Assembly: GCA_029876055.1 (NCBI GenBank)
Contig: CM056876.1
Coordinates: forward strand, 2,604,001 to 2,668,000
Reading direction: 5' to 3'
DNA length: 64,000 nucleotides
Origin: Madurella fahalii
Lineage: Eukaryota; Ascomycota; Sordariomycetes; Sordariales
The position numbers were made by a program, and so were the translations under genes. The notes beneath the pieces were generated by a model. It was not told the DNA's origin. It saw nothing but the letters and a program-made list of their open reading frames with translations, and searched no databases. Shown here piece after piece: positions 11,219 to 22,649 of this stretch (the stretch's first letter is position 1; each line of letters begins with the position of its first letter).

Positions 11219-13066
11219 GGTCTGGAGTCGGCCGAAGGAGCGGCGAGCTCAGTTCAGACGAGGCATTCTTGCCCGAATCGTCTGAGGGTTCAATTGCAAG
11301 GAAAGCAAAGATGAGGATCCCAGGATTCCAGGTGATGCCCAAGAAGAAGCAAGTCACTCGAGGTTGGCACGGTCCATCTTGGGTTGCGGTGGCGCCGTGG
11401 CAGTGACAGGTCAGCTTGAGAGACTCCCAATCAAACAGCACCCAAGGCAGCCTCAAAACCCGATAAGCCCAAATTCAGGTCTACTAGCGCGAATGTGCGC
11501 ATCCACAGCCACGAAGTGGCGTGCATGAGATTCAACACCACAGTTACCACTCATTTCCTACCTAAGGTACTTCAACACAGGATAACCTCAACCTACCCCT
11601 CCATGCACATCCGAAGAACCCAAATTTTCTTCCCAGTGTCGCAATCGCCCAAAAACGCCGTTACAATTGAGTGGATGAGCAAAGTCAAACTATTCGACGA
11701 GGCTACCACTATCAAGTGAGCCGACAGGCTAGCTCTGAATGTAGATGGCGTGGAAGTCCTTCTTTTCTTCCACCTTCAACCACCTCAGTCTTCGGAGGAC
11801 CCGTCTCCATACCCGCATTCAATATGATCACCCAGGCGAGGGAGCAGAACCCGATTCTCGGAACTGTGGCAGGAAACATTCTTGAGTTTTATCCTGGCCT
11901 TTCCAAGGACCAGGGCCAACAACATCATCGGGGGCGATACTAAAAGGCTCTTGACATCCGCACCAGTCACAGACCGGGCCGTTTCTTCGGCATTTGCAGA
12001 TATACTATGGGTGGTAAACACGCAGCAGGACCGTCTATGGTCTTCGGTTTACCCTCCGTGAAAAATAGGATTAGCTCTCTCTGCGGTAGGTCCAAAAGAC
12101 GGGACTGTCGTTCTAGTTACGCTATCCTAAGCCGCATTTTGCGCGATATGCAGTGGTATGTTTTCGCGGGTTTGTTTGGACCATCATCCTGGCCCTCGTC
12201 GTTGTCCGCAATATGATCGCTATAATCCGCGCTAGTCCCATAGTCAGCGGCGATTGCGGAACCCAAAGCACTGTCAACCACCTGCACATGATCTACTACC
12301 CCTTGATTACTGTGCTCGAATGTGTGAGCGCCCCGAACCGAAGAAAATGACGCTCCTACGACCCCCTGCGATAGACCGAGAGTAACTGGCGTTTGCTACG
12401 CTTTGATTACCCCCTCGATCCTGGCCATTCATGAACCAATCTATTAGTCCAGACCCGCTGCGGCTGCTTTTTTCCGTCTCTGGGGGAGCGATACAAATAG
12501 GTATAATTATAAGCCGTGCTAAATCTGTAGGCGGTTTTTAAGACTCTTCTCTACAGACCATACTCAGCCCCTTCTATACTCACATATGTGTTGAGCCCCG
12601 CCTGGTTAATAACGTACTCGTCGCTGTTTTCCTCGATACTCGTACACTACATTGACTTCTTTAGAGTAAGCATTCTGCAGCGTGCTGTGGGCGGGGGCTC
12701 GGCTCTATGAGCGTTGGGGGGCCCGAGTCTGACGATATGGATACCCTGTCCAAAGTTACACACTAACGGAAACCGTCTAGTTTAGGGCCTTAGATAACGA
12801 TATGTTAACCGTTCCCGGCTAGTCGACCTCTCTTACAAATAGTAATGTAAGGTTCTAATTCCCTAAACCCCAAAACCGCAACGCAACCTGAACTGCTATT
12901 GCGTACGTCTTATTCCTGGACAAATACATCAAAGCGCGCAAGAATCAAGTGAAGTTCAGAAACGAGGCTGCTGGCACAGTTTGCACGCAACAATCAAAAC
13001 CAAAGTGTCCCGAAACCATGTAGTGTTATTTTTATTTGGTGGTCGTCTCGGCGCTGGTCATGTCTA
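11219..13066. other. Intergenic, partly AT-rich, no supported gene
   Basis: The first 300 bases are the likely promoter and 5' UTR of the NLR-like gene. From about 12,350 to 13,020 the sequence is broken by stops in all frames and rich in TA, like the stretch near 7-8 kb. A stretch around 11,780-12,020 on the minus strand has a modest open frame (78 codons) with no motif I recognise. Confidence 0.4.
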
Positions 13067-14406
13067 TCACCCATCATATGTGTAGCAAAGGCCGGGAGCG
13101 GTGATATCCATGACGTCCCGGATCTTGACAAACCTCGTCGTCCCCAGTAGCTCTATGAAGTCCATCTCGTAGTCGAGAGTGATGTTGTTGTACAGGATGT
13201 CTCCGAAGAAGTTCCACGGATACGCAAACTGAACATCCGGCCCAGCGATGTCCCCTTTCCGGGCCGGCCAGTCGGCGCGCTGCCACATGTTCCACAGCCG
13301 GTCCATATTGGCGTGGTGCAGGTAGAAGATCGGGTCGCCCGGGGAGCTGTACGGGTTTCCCATGTCGCCGGTGTCGCCGCCGACTCCGGCATGGCCACCG
13401 CCGTGGTACGTCATGTCCCAGACGCTGATGCCGTCTCCCTGGGCACGGATGTCGAACACGGCGTAGCTGTCGGCCGCGAGGACCCAGTCGACCAGGCTGG
13501 AGTTGAGCGTCCAAGTCACCAGGTATGGCGAGAAGTCGCGCACCAAGCAATGAGGGTTGTAGGCGACGTTGTTGCCTATCTCGAGGTTAGCGAGCGCCGA
13601 ATACTAATTAGTAGGTGAGACGAAAAAAAATTTTTTTTAAAAAAAAATAGTTCAATGATTCCCATACCTCGTCCCATATTGACCGGCACGTTTGCGAAAG
13701 GGCCGTCTGGCACGCAGCCTCCTCCGGTCTTGCCCGGAACCTTTTCTTCGCCCAGATTGGTGTCGTTCATGTTGCTGGTGTCGACGTATGGGCCATTTCC
13801 GCCGAAGCCCGTGACTGGGTCGAAAACGGGAGAGGCAGCAAATGCTTGCTCCGTGTCGGCATCCAGAGTCCAGTCCCAGTAACTAATTTGCACGCTAAGT
13901 TACATGGCACGTCCCTCACATCACGGTTGTGGCTTTTAGTTGGGTTTTACTTACGGCTGAGCACCAGTGTACCCACAAAGCTGTCTCAGATCCGACTCAT
14001 AGTTCTGCACCATCTTCCGGTGCCAGGGGTGGAAAGGACCCTGAATTCTGATCTCAGTCAAGGGCGCGGAGTAGTTGGTTGGCGGTTTGTCTCACGCTGA
14101 AGTGGTACAAGTCTGTGATGTTGATGTGTGTGCCCACATAATCATCATAGCGAGATCTCACACCGGGATATAGATGCTGCGTCCGTCCGGGCTGCGACTG
14201 GAGACACCTGACGGCGTCGATGTAGGCCGACTTCTGGCTTGTAGATAGCGTTCTCCTATGCGATTGTCAACTCGTGTAGATCGGTTGTTCGCTCTCCTCA
14301 CGCACCATTCCTTCCGAACTAGAGGCTGTCCGCAACCACTCACAGCAGCAGATGTGGCGGGGGTTGTGAGGAGAAGCAGGACCAAAGCAACTGTGGAGCG
14401 CAGCAT
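13067..14406 (-). CDS. Secreted short tyrosinase (type-3 copper oxidase)
   Basis: Oxidises phenols/catechols with a dinuclear copper centre. Five exons: 14406-14306, 14255-14096, 14040-13955, 13882-13668, 13575-13067; introns of 50, 55, 72 and 92 nt; 356 residues. Phases close only if intron 4 uses the acceptor CTCGAGATAG (13576), preceded by a GCTAAC branch site; the nearer ATTAG would shift the frame. Signal peptide MLRSTVALVLLLLTTPATSA. CuA region: DLYHFSGPFHPWHRKM, then GAQPYWDWTLD. CuB region: WDMTYHGGGHAGVGG and PIFYLHHANMDRLWNMW. There is no long C-terminal shielding domain, so it belongs to the short secreted group rather than the cytosolic melanin enzymes of about 600 residues. Intron 4 contains a palindromic T/A run. 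Confidence 0.92.
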
Positions 14407-14527
14407 CTTTGCGTGAAGGGCTCCTAATGAAACGGCTGCGGTCGCCTTTGAGGAAGACCAGGACACTGGGTATTCTACAGTAAGCTTCGCCTTTCGCCTA
14501 GGCCGTCGCATCCTGCCGGCCGCCATC

Positions 14528-14534
14528 TTATATA
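14528..14534 (-). promoter_or_regulatory. TATA box of the tyrosinase gene
   Basis: TATATAA on the minus strand, about 120 bp upstream of the tyrosinase ATG, in the right orientation. Position and sequence fit; there is no transcript evidence. Confidence 0.45.
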
Positions 14535-15407
14535 TGTCCCGTCGTCGGCCTGTGGGGTAAGCCCAGCATCCGTGGCGTCCTGCGGGGCCGTTGGCGGGAG
14601 CCGTCTGCCGACGGGCAGGGCGCATGGGTATCGAAAGTTCGGCTCGGTTGGGGCAGGGCCAATAACAAGGGCAGCCTGAAAGGAAGGGTCTGGAACGGCA
14701 GGGATCACAGTGAAAATTTTACTGCTGCACATAGACATTAGAGGCATGAGATGGGAACTCGGAAAAATTGTCACATGTGCGGTGTATGGATCAGAGAGAA
14801 CAACGGAGTCCTCCATTCACCGTCGGTCCAATACTTGGCCTTGTTGGTTCTCAACCTGCATCGCAATAGTGCCAACTCCAAGCCGTTTCTGGACACCACG
14901 ATGGGACGGTGTGGCTGGTTGGATGCGGGGTCCCCCGGCAGTATCACGCCAATGATGCCGCATGCAGTTAACGCCCGTACACTACAGAGCAGTGAAGGAA
15001 CGCAAGTGTTTACGACGGGTCATTGAGAGGCCGGGTAGGAGGAAGAAGGATGCATTCGAGCTACCGGGTTCCAACGGACGATCCAACCTGCCCCCCACCA
15101 CCCCCCTTCCTCTGCCAACAGGGCACTCCAAATAGTGCAAAATGGCGTCCAAAAGAGTTGTTTTCGATAATTCCGCCCTGACTTCGAAGTTTGAACTGGT
15201 TGTTTGATATCTTCGATGCTCATCAAGCATCGACCCCGTTGGCAACGGCTTTTGGAGCGGTTGATGGCTATTAATGGAGTTACTCGCTGGCTCTCGCTAG
15301 TCTGAACAGTAATCCGGACCCCGGGACAGGAGACTTGGCCTGGAACACCACGTGGCGAGGGTTCTCGGCAGTGGGGCTGAATGCGGCTGCTCTGCGGATC
15401 ACGGGAA

Positions 15408-15443
15408 CCGGGGAGCCGGGGAGCCGGGGAGCCGGGGAGCCGG
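15408..15443. repeat. 8-bp tandem repeat, 4.5 copies
   Basis: The unit CCGGGGAG is repeated head to tail without mismatch four and a half times. A microsatellite-like array in intergenic DNA. Confidence 0.85.
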
Positions 15444-15728
15444 AACTGGCCGAGAGGTCTTGGACCTCTCTGCAGCGTTGATAACATGAGCGGCGAACAG
15501 CAATGGCAAGAGGCGGTGCCGATTTCCGTAAATCAACCAGGGAAATTTGGTTAACGTCCGCTCTCTCGCACCGCTTGGGGCGACAATGTCCTGTGTCAAC
15601 TCTCGGATGGTGGCAACCGTTTACGTTTTGATTTGGAGGGACAAACAATGGGCGGAATTAAAAGTCTATTTATATAAACACGTCAAATCTTTGGGCGTAT
15701 CATCCGTCATTCACCGGGCAGTATACGA

Positions 15729-17492
15729 TTAGTCACCAGCAAGCACTCTGCCAAACAAATGCGACTTCCCAGCTTGGGACATCCCTGGATGCGAGGCCGA
15801 CCTCACCGACTCGGATGCTTTGAACGGGCCCAACGTGTTGCCGGACCCCTGCTCAGCCGAAGAGTCGCTCTGCAGGTTCTCTGCCGAGCGACGGGAAGAA
15901 TAGTTCCGAGATATGCGCATGAAGAGGATGCTAATCCGGGGGATGCATGCCAAGATCACGCAAACGGTCGCTTCGACATGGCCCCACAGGCTGACTTCAT
16001 ATAGATCGTCTTGGAAGCTTCATGTTAGCCGAGACTCAAGAGCGGAGAGATGCGGCTGGGCTTCGGCTTACATGTCGGATTCGTGGTGTTCTTGAACGCG
16101 GCCATAGACATGAGCCTCGGAATGGTGACGATGGTGACGCTGACGATAGCCGTGTTAGCCAAGTCTCTTGCCCCAACGCGTCCGACGCACGCCTTTCTGC
16201 CTCACAGGGGCGGTTGGTAGGGAAATGACAGCCATACAAACTTCCTACTGCAAACATCAAGCAGACCACAACCTTCTTCCTCGGTGGAAGTCGAAGCTTG
16301 AGCAGCTCGGGCATGGGCAACGCCAGCAGCCAGAAGTCGAGAGCAAAGTTGAAAGAAGCAACCGTCCAACCGTACACGTTGATGTTGGTGCAGGACCCGA
16401 CCGGTGGAGGGTCGTCAAACGTGCTCCAGAAGAAGCTGATGGGAGTGCACTGGAAGACGATCGACATTGTAAAGGAGATGCCCGAGGCCACAGTAATGGC
16501 GATGGTGATATAGATGGCAGTCCGGAGCCCGGGAAACACAACGAACGGGAAAAACCGCAGGTAGAAACCCAGGATCGACAGCTTGGTGAGCATGTTGATA
16601 AGAGTATAATAGATTTCCAGATTGTAGATTAGCTAGCGGTGGGTTAGTCGTTTGCTGAGCTGGCGTCAAGGCGTTCACGGCAAGGGAGAAGGATCTCACA
16701 ATCATGATGTTTCTGATCTGGCCTGTAGTGAGCGCCCATATGTCCCTCCCGTAGTTATTGTGATGAACTGCGAACATGAATCAGTTCCTGCCTGGGTAAC
16801 GAGGGGGGGAGACACATGATTCCACGGACTGAGTATCGTGCACACCATCATGCCAACGAGCAATACCTGGCATGGTTAGGACCGGACCCAAGCCTGGGGC
16901 AACGGCGGGGAGAGTCGTGGTGTGCTCACAGTGTTCCCAATCATGTACCAATCATCGGCGACTTGTGTCCATTTCTTCTGGGCAGTCGGGGCGCCGAGCA
17001 GTCGCATAAAGATGCAGGCGAGCGCAATCGCGCAGAGGGCAGTTGTGACAACGTACAACAGGGCGCCCTTGTCTCGCACCGGCACGTTGCACGCCGTCGC
17101 CGTTCCGTTTGTGGTGCCTGCACGAGAGAAAATGTCAGCGCCGAGCGAACATGCAATGCTTTCACGTCGAGCGCTCGAGATACACACCAAGTGCGTCCCC
17201 CATATTACAACTCTGCATGGCGCAGCCTTTCATCAGCGGCGACGCCATGACGACCCCACAAACGCAGCCCGTGTCGGTTGGCGCACACGTCGAATTTAGC
17301 CGGGTCTGGTTCAAGCATGGCAACTGTCTGGTGTATTAGCGCCTGTGTAGCGACGGTTCGGATCCGTACGTGTGCAGGACTGACGGCGCAGGAGGGGATT
17401 TGTTGCGATATGGCGGCCCACGGATCTTGCTGGCCGACAACGGCAACGGCGGCAACCACAACAACCATCACGAACGCCGTCCAGAGCCTCAT
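15729..17492 (-). CDS. CFEM-domain PTH11-type integral membrane protein (GPCR-like)
   Basis: Surface receptor-like protein of the PTH11 class, known in plant-pathogenic and saprotrophic ascomycetes for sensing surfaces or ligands. Eight exons: 17492-17385, 17323-17188, 17117-16930, 16866-16830, 16767-16700, 16632-16238, 16139-16072, 16009-15729; introns of 61-98 nt; 426 residues with all phases closing. Signal peptide MRLWTAFVMVVVVAAVAVVG. The CFEM cysteine pattern is IPSCALPC, STCAPTDTGCVCG, GCAMQSC. Seven membrane helices follow, with conserved pieces YNLEIYYTLINMLTKLSILG, FQCTPISFFW, LPMPELLKLRLPPRKK and LYEVSLWGHVEATVCVILAC. The cytosolic tail is Ser-rich. Intron 1 uses a GTCAGT donor and intron 4 a GTCCGT donor, both weaker than the others; those two junctions are the least certain. 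The ligand is unknown. Confidence 0.9.
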
Positions 17493-19353
17493 GGTGGGCA
17501 ACTGACTGCGATCCGAGATGTTGCGCTAGGCACAAGGCGGGTCCGTTCTGGCGGCGGGCTCTTTCGTGGGGTTTCATTTGCTTTTTGGCACCTTTGGTTA
17601 CATTTGTCGTCGATCGGGAGCTTAAATGATGGCGAGCGCAGGGGCCTGCGAATTTCCACGCAAAGCGGAATGGAATGCCGCGTGATGGCCACGGCCCAGT
17701 TGCAGCTAAGCTGAAAAGGCGCCTGGAGCGAGGTTCAGGGATATTGTTTACTCGAGGTTTAGCGAGGGACTTTCCGCCACTGCTAAGCCCGAACAGGAGA
17801 GAGTGCCGAAAAGCAAGGTACAGCCAAGCCTCTGCGGTTTCCGTTACAACAGAAGTATCAGCAATTTTATCGACCCTGAACCGCCCAACAAATTTCGGGG
17901 GACCGCCTCAGCCGCCCAAGTCCACACTCTGTAGTAATTATTGGATACGAAAAAAGAAAGAAAGGAACAGGAAACCAATTATTTATTTAGTTATTTTTAT
18001 TTATTTTTATTTTTTTCCCTTCAACGCAGTCCCCTCCGCTGACATGACACAAGGTACGATGTCCATCTCTTTGGCTGCGGGGTGCTCGGATTTGCCCCTT
18101 CTAACCGCTCGGACCGCTTGACTCGGCCGTATTCAAGCTCCCGTTCCGACCGGCCCGCCGCGACGGGTTGGTTCGCACGGGCACGCGCCAACTCCGTACA
18201 TCGTAATGCTCCTCAGGCCCAGTTTTTCATGCGCGCCCATGCATTCACAATAGGGCTTAGATCGGGGCTTCGAGTCGGCAACGGTAACCTCCGATTCCAA
18301 GACAAAATCCATGGATCAGAGGTAAAAAAGCCGTTGGTTCTTCGCGGTTGTGATACGACACTCCGTTCTCTGGGAGAGGGAAGGACCACCGATGGCCCCT
18401 GTTAAGAGTCCCAAACACTTAGTTATAAGTCTTTGCTGTATCGATGCCCATGTCTCTGAGTTCCCTGTATTGTGAATGGCAATCCGCCGCGTCCACATTG
18501 GGATGTTGGTTGACCACGGTTAGACCGAAAATAACACTCGTTCCCGGCTTTCCCGGGAGGGACGGAGTGCGGGTTGTTTGAAGGCGGGGACAAGATGGTG
18601 CACAGTCCAGGGTTAACCGAGATGAGAATGATCGTTAGATGTAAAGATATCCAAAAATCGCACCTAATTCCGCGTCTACCAGCAGTCGACCGTAGAGCTC
18701 AATCTACCGAAACTCGCCGAAAAAGCAACTAAAATCCCCCGGCTACCGTCCTCGAACTCTACACTTATCATTGCCTGATGCCAAGGATTTACTCCCCGGT
18801 CACCAATAACTGGGAAAAGGGGCTACTGAACGAAGAGCAGAGACTCGTGAGCTGAAACGTGAAGAAACTTTGCAGTATGCGGGGTCGACCCCTGCAATTG
18901 CTTCGTGTACGGCATGTCCTAGGCGTACACGACACCTGAAGCTGTTCAATAATCTACTTTGATCTCGCGGTCCGAGCTGTTGAGTCCTTTTGAAAATGGC
19001 GACTGGAAACCGCTCAATCCGGCGACCCAACAGAAGCCCGGTATGCCTATCTAGGTAGTCAAGTACAATGTTAAGCTCGACGCAAGGTAGCTGGATTATT
19101 ATGTTAGCATTACTTTCCCTAATTATGTTCTTAGTTAATTGTCTTATCTCTTCCTACGACTACCACGGAAGGCTTTGCGTATCTTGATAGTGATTATGTT
19201 ACATAGCCGGGTAGCGTCGCAATTGTCTTCATTGGCTAAGGAGATGACGACCGCCACCCCGCCTCGACCATCATTCCCATCCCGACCCCACAACATGTCA
19301 GCGAGATGAGCTTTGGTCGTGTTGCGACTCCTATCACCTATTCCCTCATCAAC
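17493..19353. other. Intergenic between CFEM/PTH11 and P450 genes
   Basis: Divergent upstream regions of the CFEM gene and the P450. AT-rich runs occur near 17,975-18,018 (tattta repeats) and 19,060-19,200. ORFs of 60-148 codons show no motif. No RNA gene seen. Confidence 0.45.
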
Positions 19354-21021
19354 ATGGCGGATTCGTCCTCGACACTGTGGGGCATTATTGCTCTCGCGCT
19401 AATCGGTTATCTCTTACACAAACTGTCGAGCCAAAAGGCTCGGCGTATGCTGCCCCCGGGACCCAAACCGGTCCCCATACTAGGAAATATCAATGACTTC
19501 CCCCCTGATGGCATGGCCGAATACCAGCACTGGATAAAGCACAAGGACCTTTACGGCGGCCTTAGCTTCGTGGCCGTGTTGGGCATGACGTTCGTGATAG
19601 TCCATGACAAAAAGGCGGCGCATGAGTTGCTCGACCGAATTGCAAGCAAGACTTCGGGGCGGCCCACAATGATTATGGCGAACAAGCTGTGCGGCTATGG
19701 GTCCACCCTCGCCTGTCGCGGTTACGATCCCAGATTTCGCCGCTCTCGTAAATACCTGCACCAAATGATTGGCACCAAGACGTCTTCGGCAAAGTTCCGC
19801 CACTTCCAGGAGATAGAAGTTAAGCGGCAGCTTATTCGGGCTCTTTCAGAGCCCGAAAAATGGCTCGACTACTACAAGACGTAAGCCCAATGGTCTAGTA
19901 CTACCGCTAGAAAGCGCCGAAACTAATTCGAATGCAGGACTGCCGCGGCTACTGTCCTGAGTATGGCCTATGGCTACACCATCGAGCCACATAAACCCGA
20001 CGCCTTGGTTGGCCTGGTAGAGAAGATGATGGTCGGGTTTTCGCTCGCCACTGTTCCCATGAGCTGGGCTGTCGACATATTCCCCCCTCTCCAGTATCTC
20101 CCCGAGAAATTCCCTGGTGCCACGTTTCAGAAGACGGCCCGAAAGTGGCGGAATCTCATTCAGTCGGCAGCATATGTTCCATACCGCTTTGTCCGGCGTC
20201 AAATGGCCACGCACAACCACCGGCAGTCATACATATCGGGGCTCGTCGAAGCGCTCAAACAAGACGAGAACGGCAAGATAAGCAGCGAGGATGAAGAAGC
20301 CATCGTCTGGTCGGCGGTAAGTCTTTACGGCGCTGCCTCCGATACGACAGCCATCACTCTCACCGCCTTCACCCTGGCCATGATCAAGTTTGAGCATGTG
20401 CAGCGCAAAGCCCAAGAAGAAATTGATCGTGTCGTAGGCACCGACCGCCTACCCGCCTTTGAGGACCGTGAGAATCTGCCGTACATCGACGCCCTTGTCA
20501 AGGAAGCTACGAGATGGTGGCCCGTTGTCCCAATGGGCTTCCCTCACACGGTCACCGAGGATCTTGAATTCAACGGCTTCTTCATCCCTAAGGGCGCAAG
20601 CGTCATACCCTCCATCTGGTGGTTCCTGCACGATCCGGAGGTATATGCTGATCCGGAATCGTTCGATCCAGACCGCTTCCTCCCGCCGCGTAACGAACCA
20701 GATCCCTACACGGAGGTTTTCGGCTACGGCCGCAGAATATGCCCTGGACGCTTCTTCGCGGACAACAGCCTCTACCTCAACATGGCACAGATGTTAGCCG
20801 CGTTTAACATCACCAAAGCCGTGGGAAAGGACGGAAAGGAAATCGGGGTGGATCACGTCATGCCGAAACCGGGTATCCTGACCCACCTAACCGAGTTCAA
20901 GTTCCAGGTCAAACCGCGGAGTGAGAAACACGCGGACTTGATTAGGCAAGCCGAGCAGCAGCACCCCTGGGAAGCAAGCGACGCTGGACTTCTTGACAGC
21001 GTCGAGGATATCGAGGTTTAG
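19354..21021 (+). CDS. Cytochrome P450 monooxygenase (microsomal)
   Basis: Haem-thiolate monooxygenase anchored in the ER. Exons 19354-19880 and 19938-21021 with a 57-nt intron (GTAAGC..TGCAG) give 536 residues. An in-frame ATG at 19306 would add 16 residues; I prefer 19354 because it has A at -3 and G at +4 and places the anchor (TLWGIIALALIGYLL) at the N-terminus. Seen: Pro-rich hinge MLPPGPKPVPILGN, I-helix YGAASDTTAITL, ExxR as EATR, the PERF-like motif SFDPDRFLPP, and haem binding FGYGRRICPGR with Cys about 444. It resembles the OrdA-type P450s acting on polyketide or aromatic substrates, but there is no synthase next to it, so the substrate is open. The tail after the haem region is unusually long and acidic (DAGLLDSVEDIEV). 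Confidence 0.94.
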
Positions 21022-21681
21022 GTACTAGAAATGTGGAAAGCCGTCACGTATCAGATGGGTTCTATGAGGAACATGTTTAAGGGTCGGGCCTCCCCATTTC
21101 AGTCCGCAACATATAAGCCTTCCGGGCTATTGAGTTCCCCGAAGGGATAAGGCTGTTTTGGGTTAGTTCCGAAGCGCTTTTTGGTGCATTGATATGGCTT
21201 GTATTCGAAGACACCGAGCCCAGTACCTTGTGAGGAGGGTCGCTAGGGAAGCTCCAAACAATCTGTCACAAAATCTGTGGAAATGTTTTGGCCACTTGTG
21301 CGAGCATAGGCGCTGACAGCTCACGCCAAGCTGCGGCTGATATTCAACGGCTTTAGCTCAATGCAGATGAGGCCACGAGGTTCAATCAACCATATTAGAC
21401 CGCACAGCCAAGTCAATAAGTTAACCATATTTGGCCACAGTTTACCAAACCGGCAGACGCTTTTGACGGAGCCAAGAGCCTATTGAAGCAAACCGCGACA
21501 CCAACAGTGGCTGAGGCTGCCGATGTATCGTGTATATAACATACCACGTCGAATGCATCGTCTGAAGCAGCTTCGAGACTTCCCATATCCTTAGTGGAAC
21601 ACCTGGGTACTTCACAAACCCCAACACAACCGTGAGAACACGAGCAACGCAACACAGGATCGGCCTCAATTTCTAGCAATC
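21022..21681. other. Intergenic, 3' of P450 and promoter of the next gene
   Basis: 660 bp without a supported ORF. A CA-rich 5' leader precedes the ATG at 21682. Nothing else recognised. Confidence 0.5.
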
Positions 21682-22649
21682 ATGGGTACCCAAACCTCTC
21701 GAGAAGAATGCTCCCCCACCGCCTGGTCACCCCTCTTCCAGACCGAGGACGATGGGTTGGGTGCGTGTCCGCTCTTCCAAGCCGGGGGCGATGGGCATGC
21801 ACCTAACCCAATCTACCATTCCCTCATGAGAGCCTTCTTTTCCCGCCTCGACACGTCTAACACCGGCGTTCTCACGCCTGGGAGCTTCTCGTCCTTCATG
21901 GATGTACAAAACTATCCTTTAGAGGACAATGCGTGGAAGTACAGTCTTCAACAGGCCGCCGATAGCCAGGACTCAGATCCTCTCAGCACCGCCGATTCCA
22001 GTTTCAGAACTGTCCTAGAACGCCACGAATGCGAACACCGCATTTCAACCCGTGCCGGCCATCCCAACAGCCAAGTCCCGCTCGTAACGCTCGCTGGTTT
22101 CACGTCCTATTTTGCCCTCTCCTGTACGCTCCTGAACACCAAAAAAAAAAAAAAAAAAAAAATTCCTGAGTCTGCTTTCTGCCTCCGTTGCCCACTAACA
22201 CAATTCTGCGCAATTAAGACTCTCGCTTCCCGGATCTCGCCCACGAGCGCATCAACGCCGCGCTAGAGCATTACAACGTCTGGCCCGAGCTAGGCCCGTT
22301 GCCCCGCGATATGCTTCCTGCCGAGCCGCTCGGTACCGGGATCGATTCCGAGCTGTTCGCACAAGAGGAACAGGACACGGCCGAACCATTCGCTGAGCTC
22401 GCGGATACGCTAAGGAATCTCGAATACCACATATACCAAGCCCAGCAGGCGGCTGCCGCCGAGGCTGCGATGATGAAGGCTCAGCAAGCTGCCCAGTTGG
22501 CGAATATGCTGGCTGCCCAGCATTTCGCTGCCCAGTTGCGTGCCCAAGGGTATCGGAACGCGCTCGAGTTGATAGGCGACGTGAAGTATGAATACCGGAC
22601 CGAGTATCGGCAGAGCAGGTACGGGTATGATCCCTCTAGTTTGATCTGA
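21682..22649 (+). CDS. Fungal protein with EF-hand-like segment, function unknown
   Basis: Exons 21682-22123 and 22219-22649 with a 95-nt intron (GTACGC..AATTAAG) that contains an A23 run; 290 residues. The intron is needed: the open frame that reads through it becomes poly-Lys and then unrelated sequence, while the spliced product joins TSYFALSY to SRFPDLAHERIN in frame. The segment MRAFFSRLDTSNTGVLTPGS has the look of one EF-hand-like loop seen in a family of fungal proteins of unknown function (DUF7514-like, from memory, not checked). The C-terminal third is Ala/Gln-rich and helical (QAQQAAAAEAAMMKAQQAAQ), probably coiled coil. No signal peptide or membrane segment. Cytosolic or nuclear location is a guess. 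Confidence 0.72.

Larger units (their letters stand above)
14407..15728. other. Intergenic between tyrosinase and CFEM/PTH11 gene
   Basis: Holds the tyrosinase promoter and the downstream region of the CFEM gene. Apart from the 8-bp tandem repeat near 15,408 I see no gene; overlapping ORFs of up to 155 codons lack motifs and conflict with each other. Confidence 0.45.

Noticed and set aside
13067..21021. Secondary-metabolite biosynthetic cluster
   Set aside because: There is no polyketide synthase, peptide synthetase, terpene cyclase or pathway regulator anywhere in the window.
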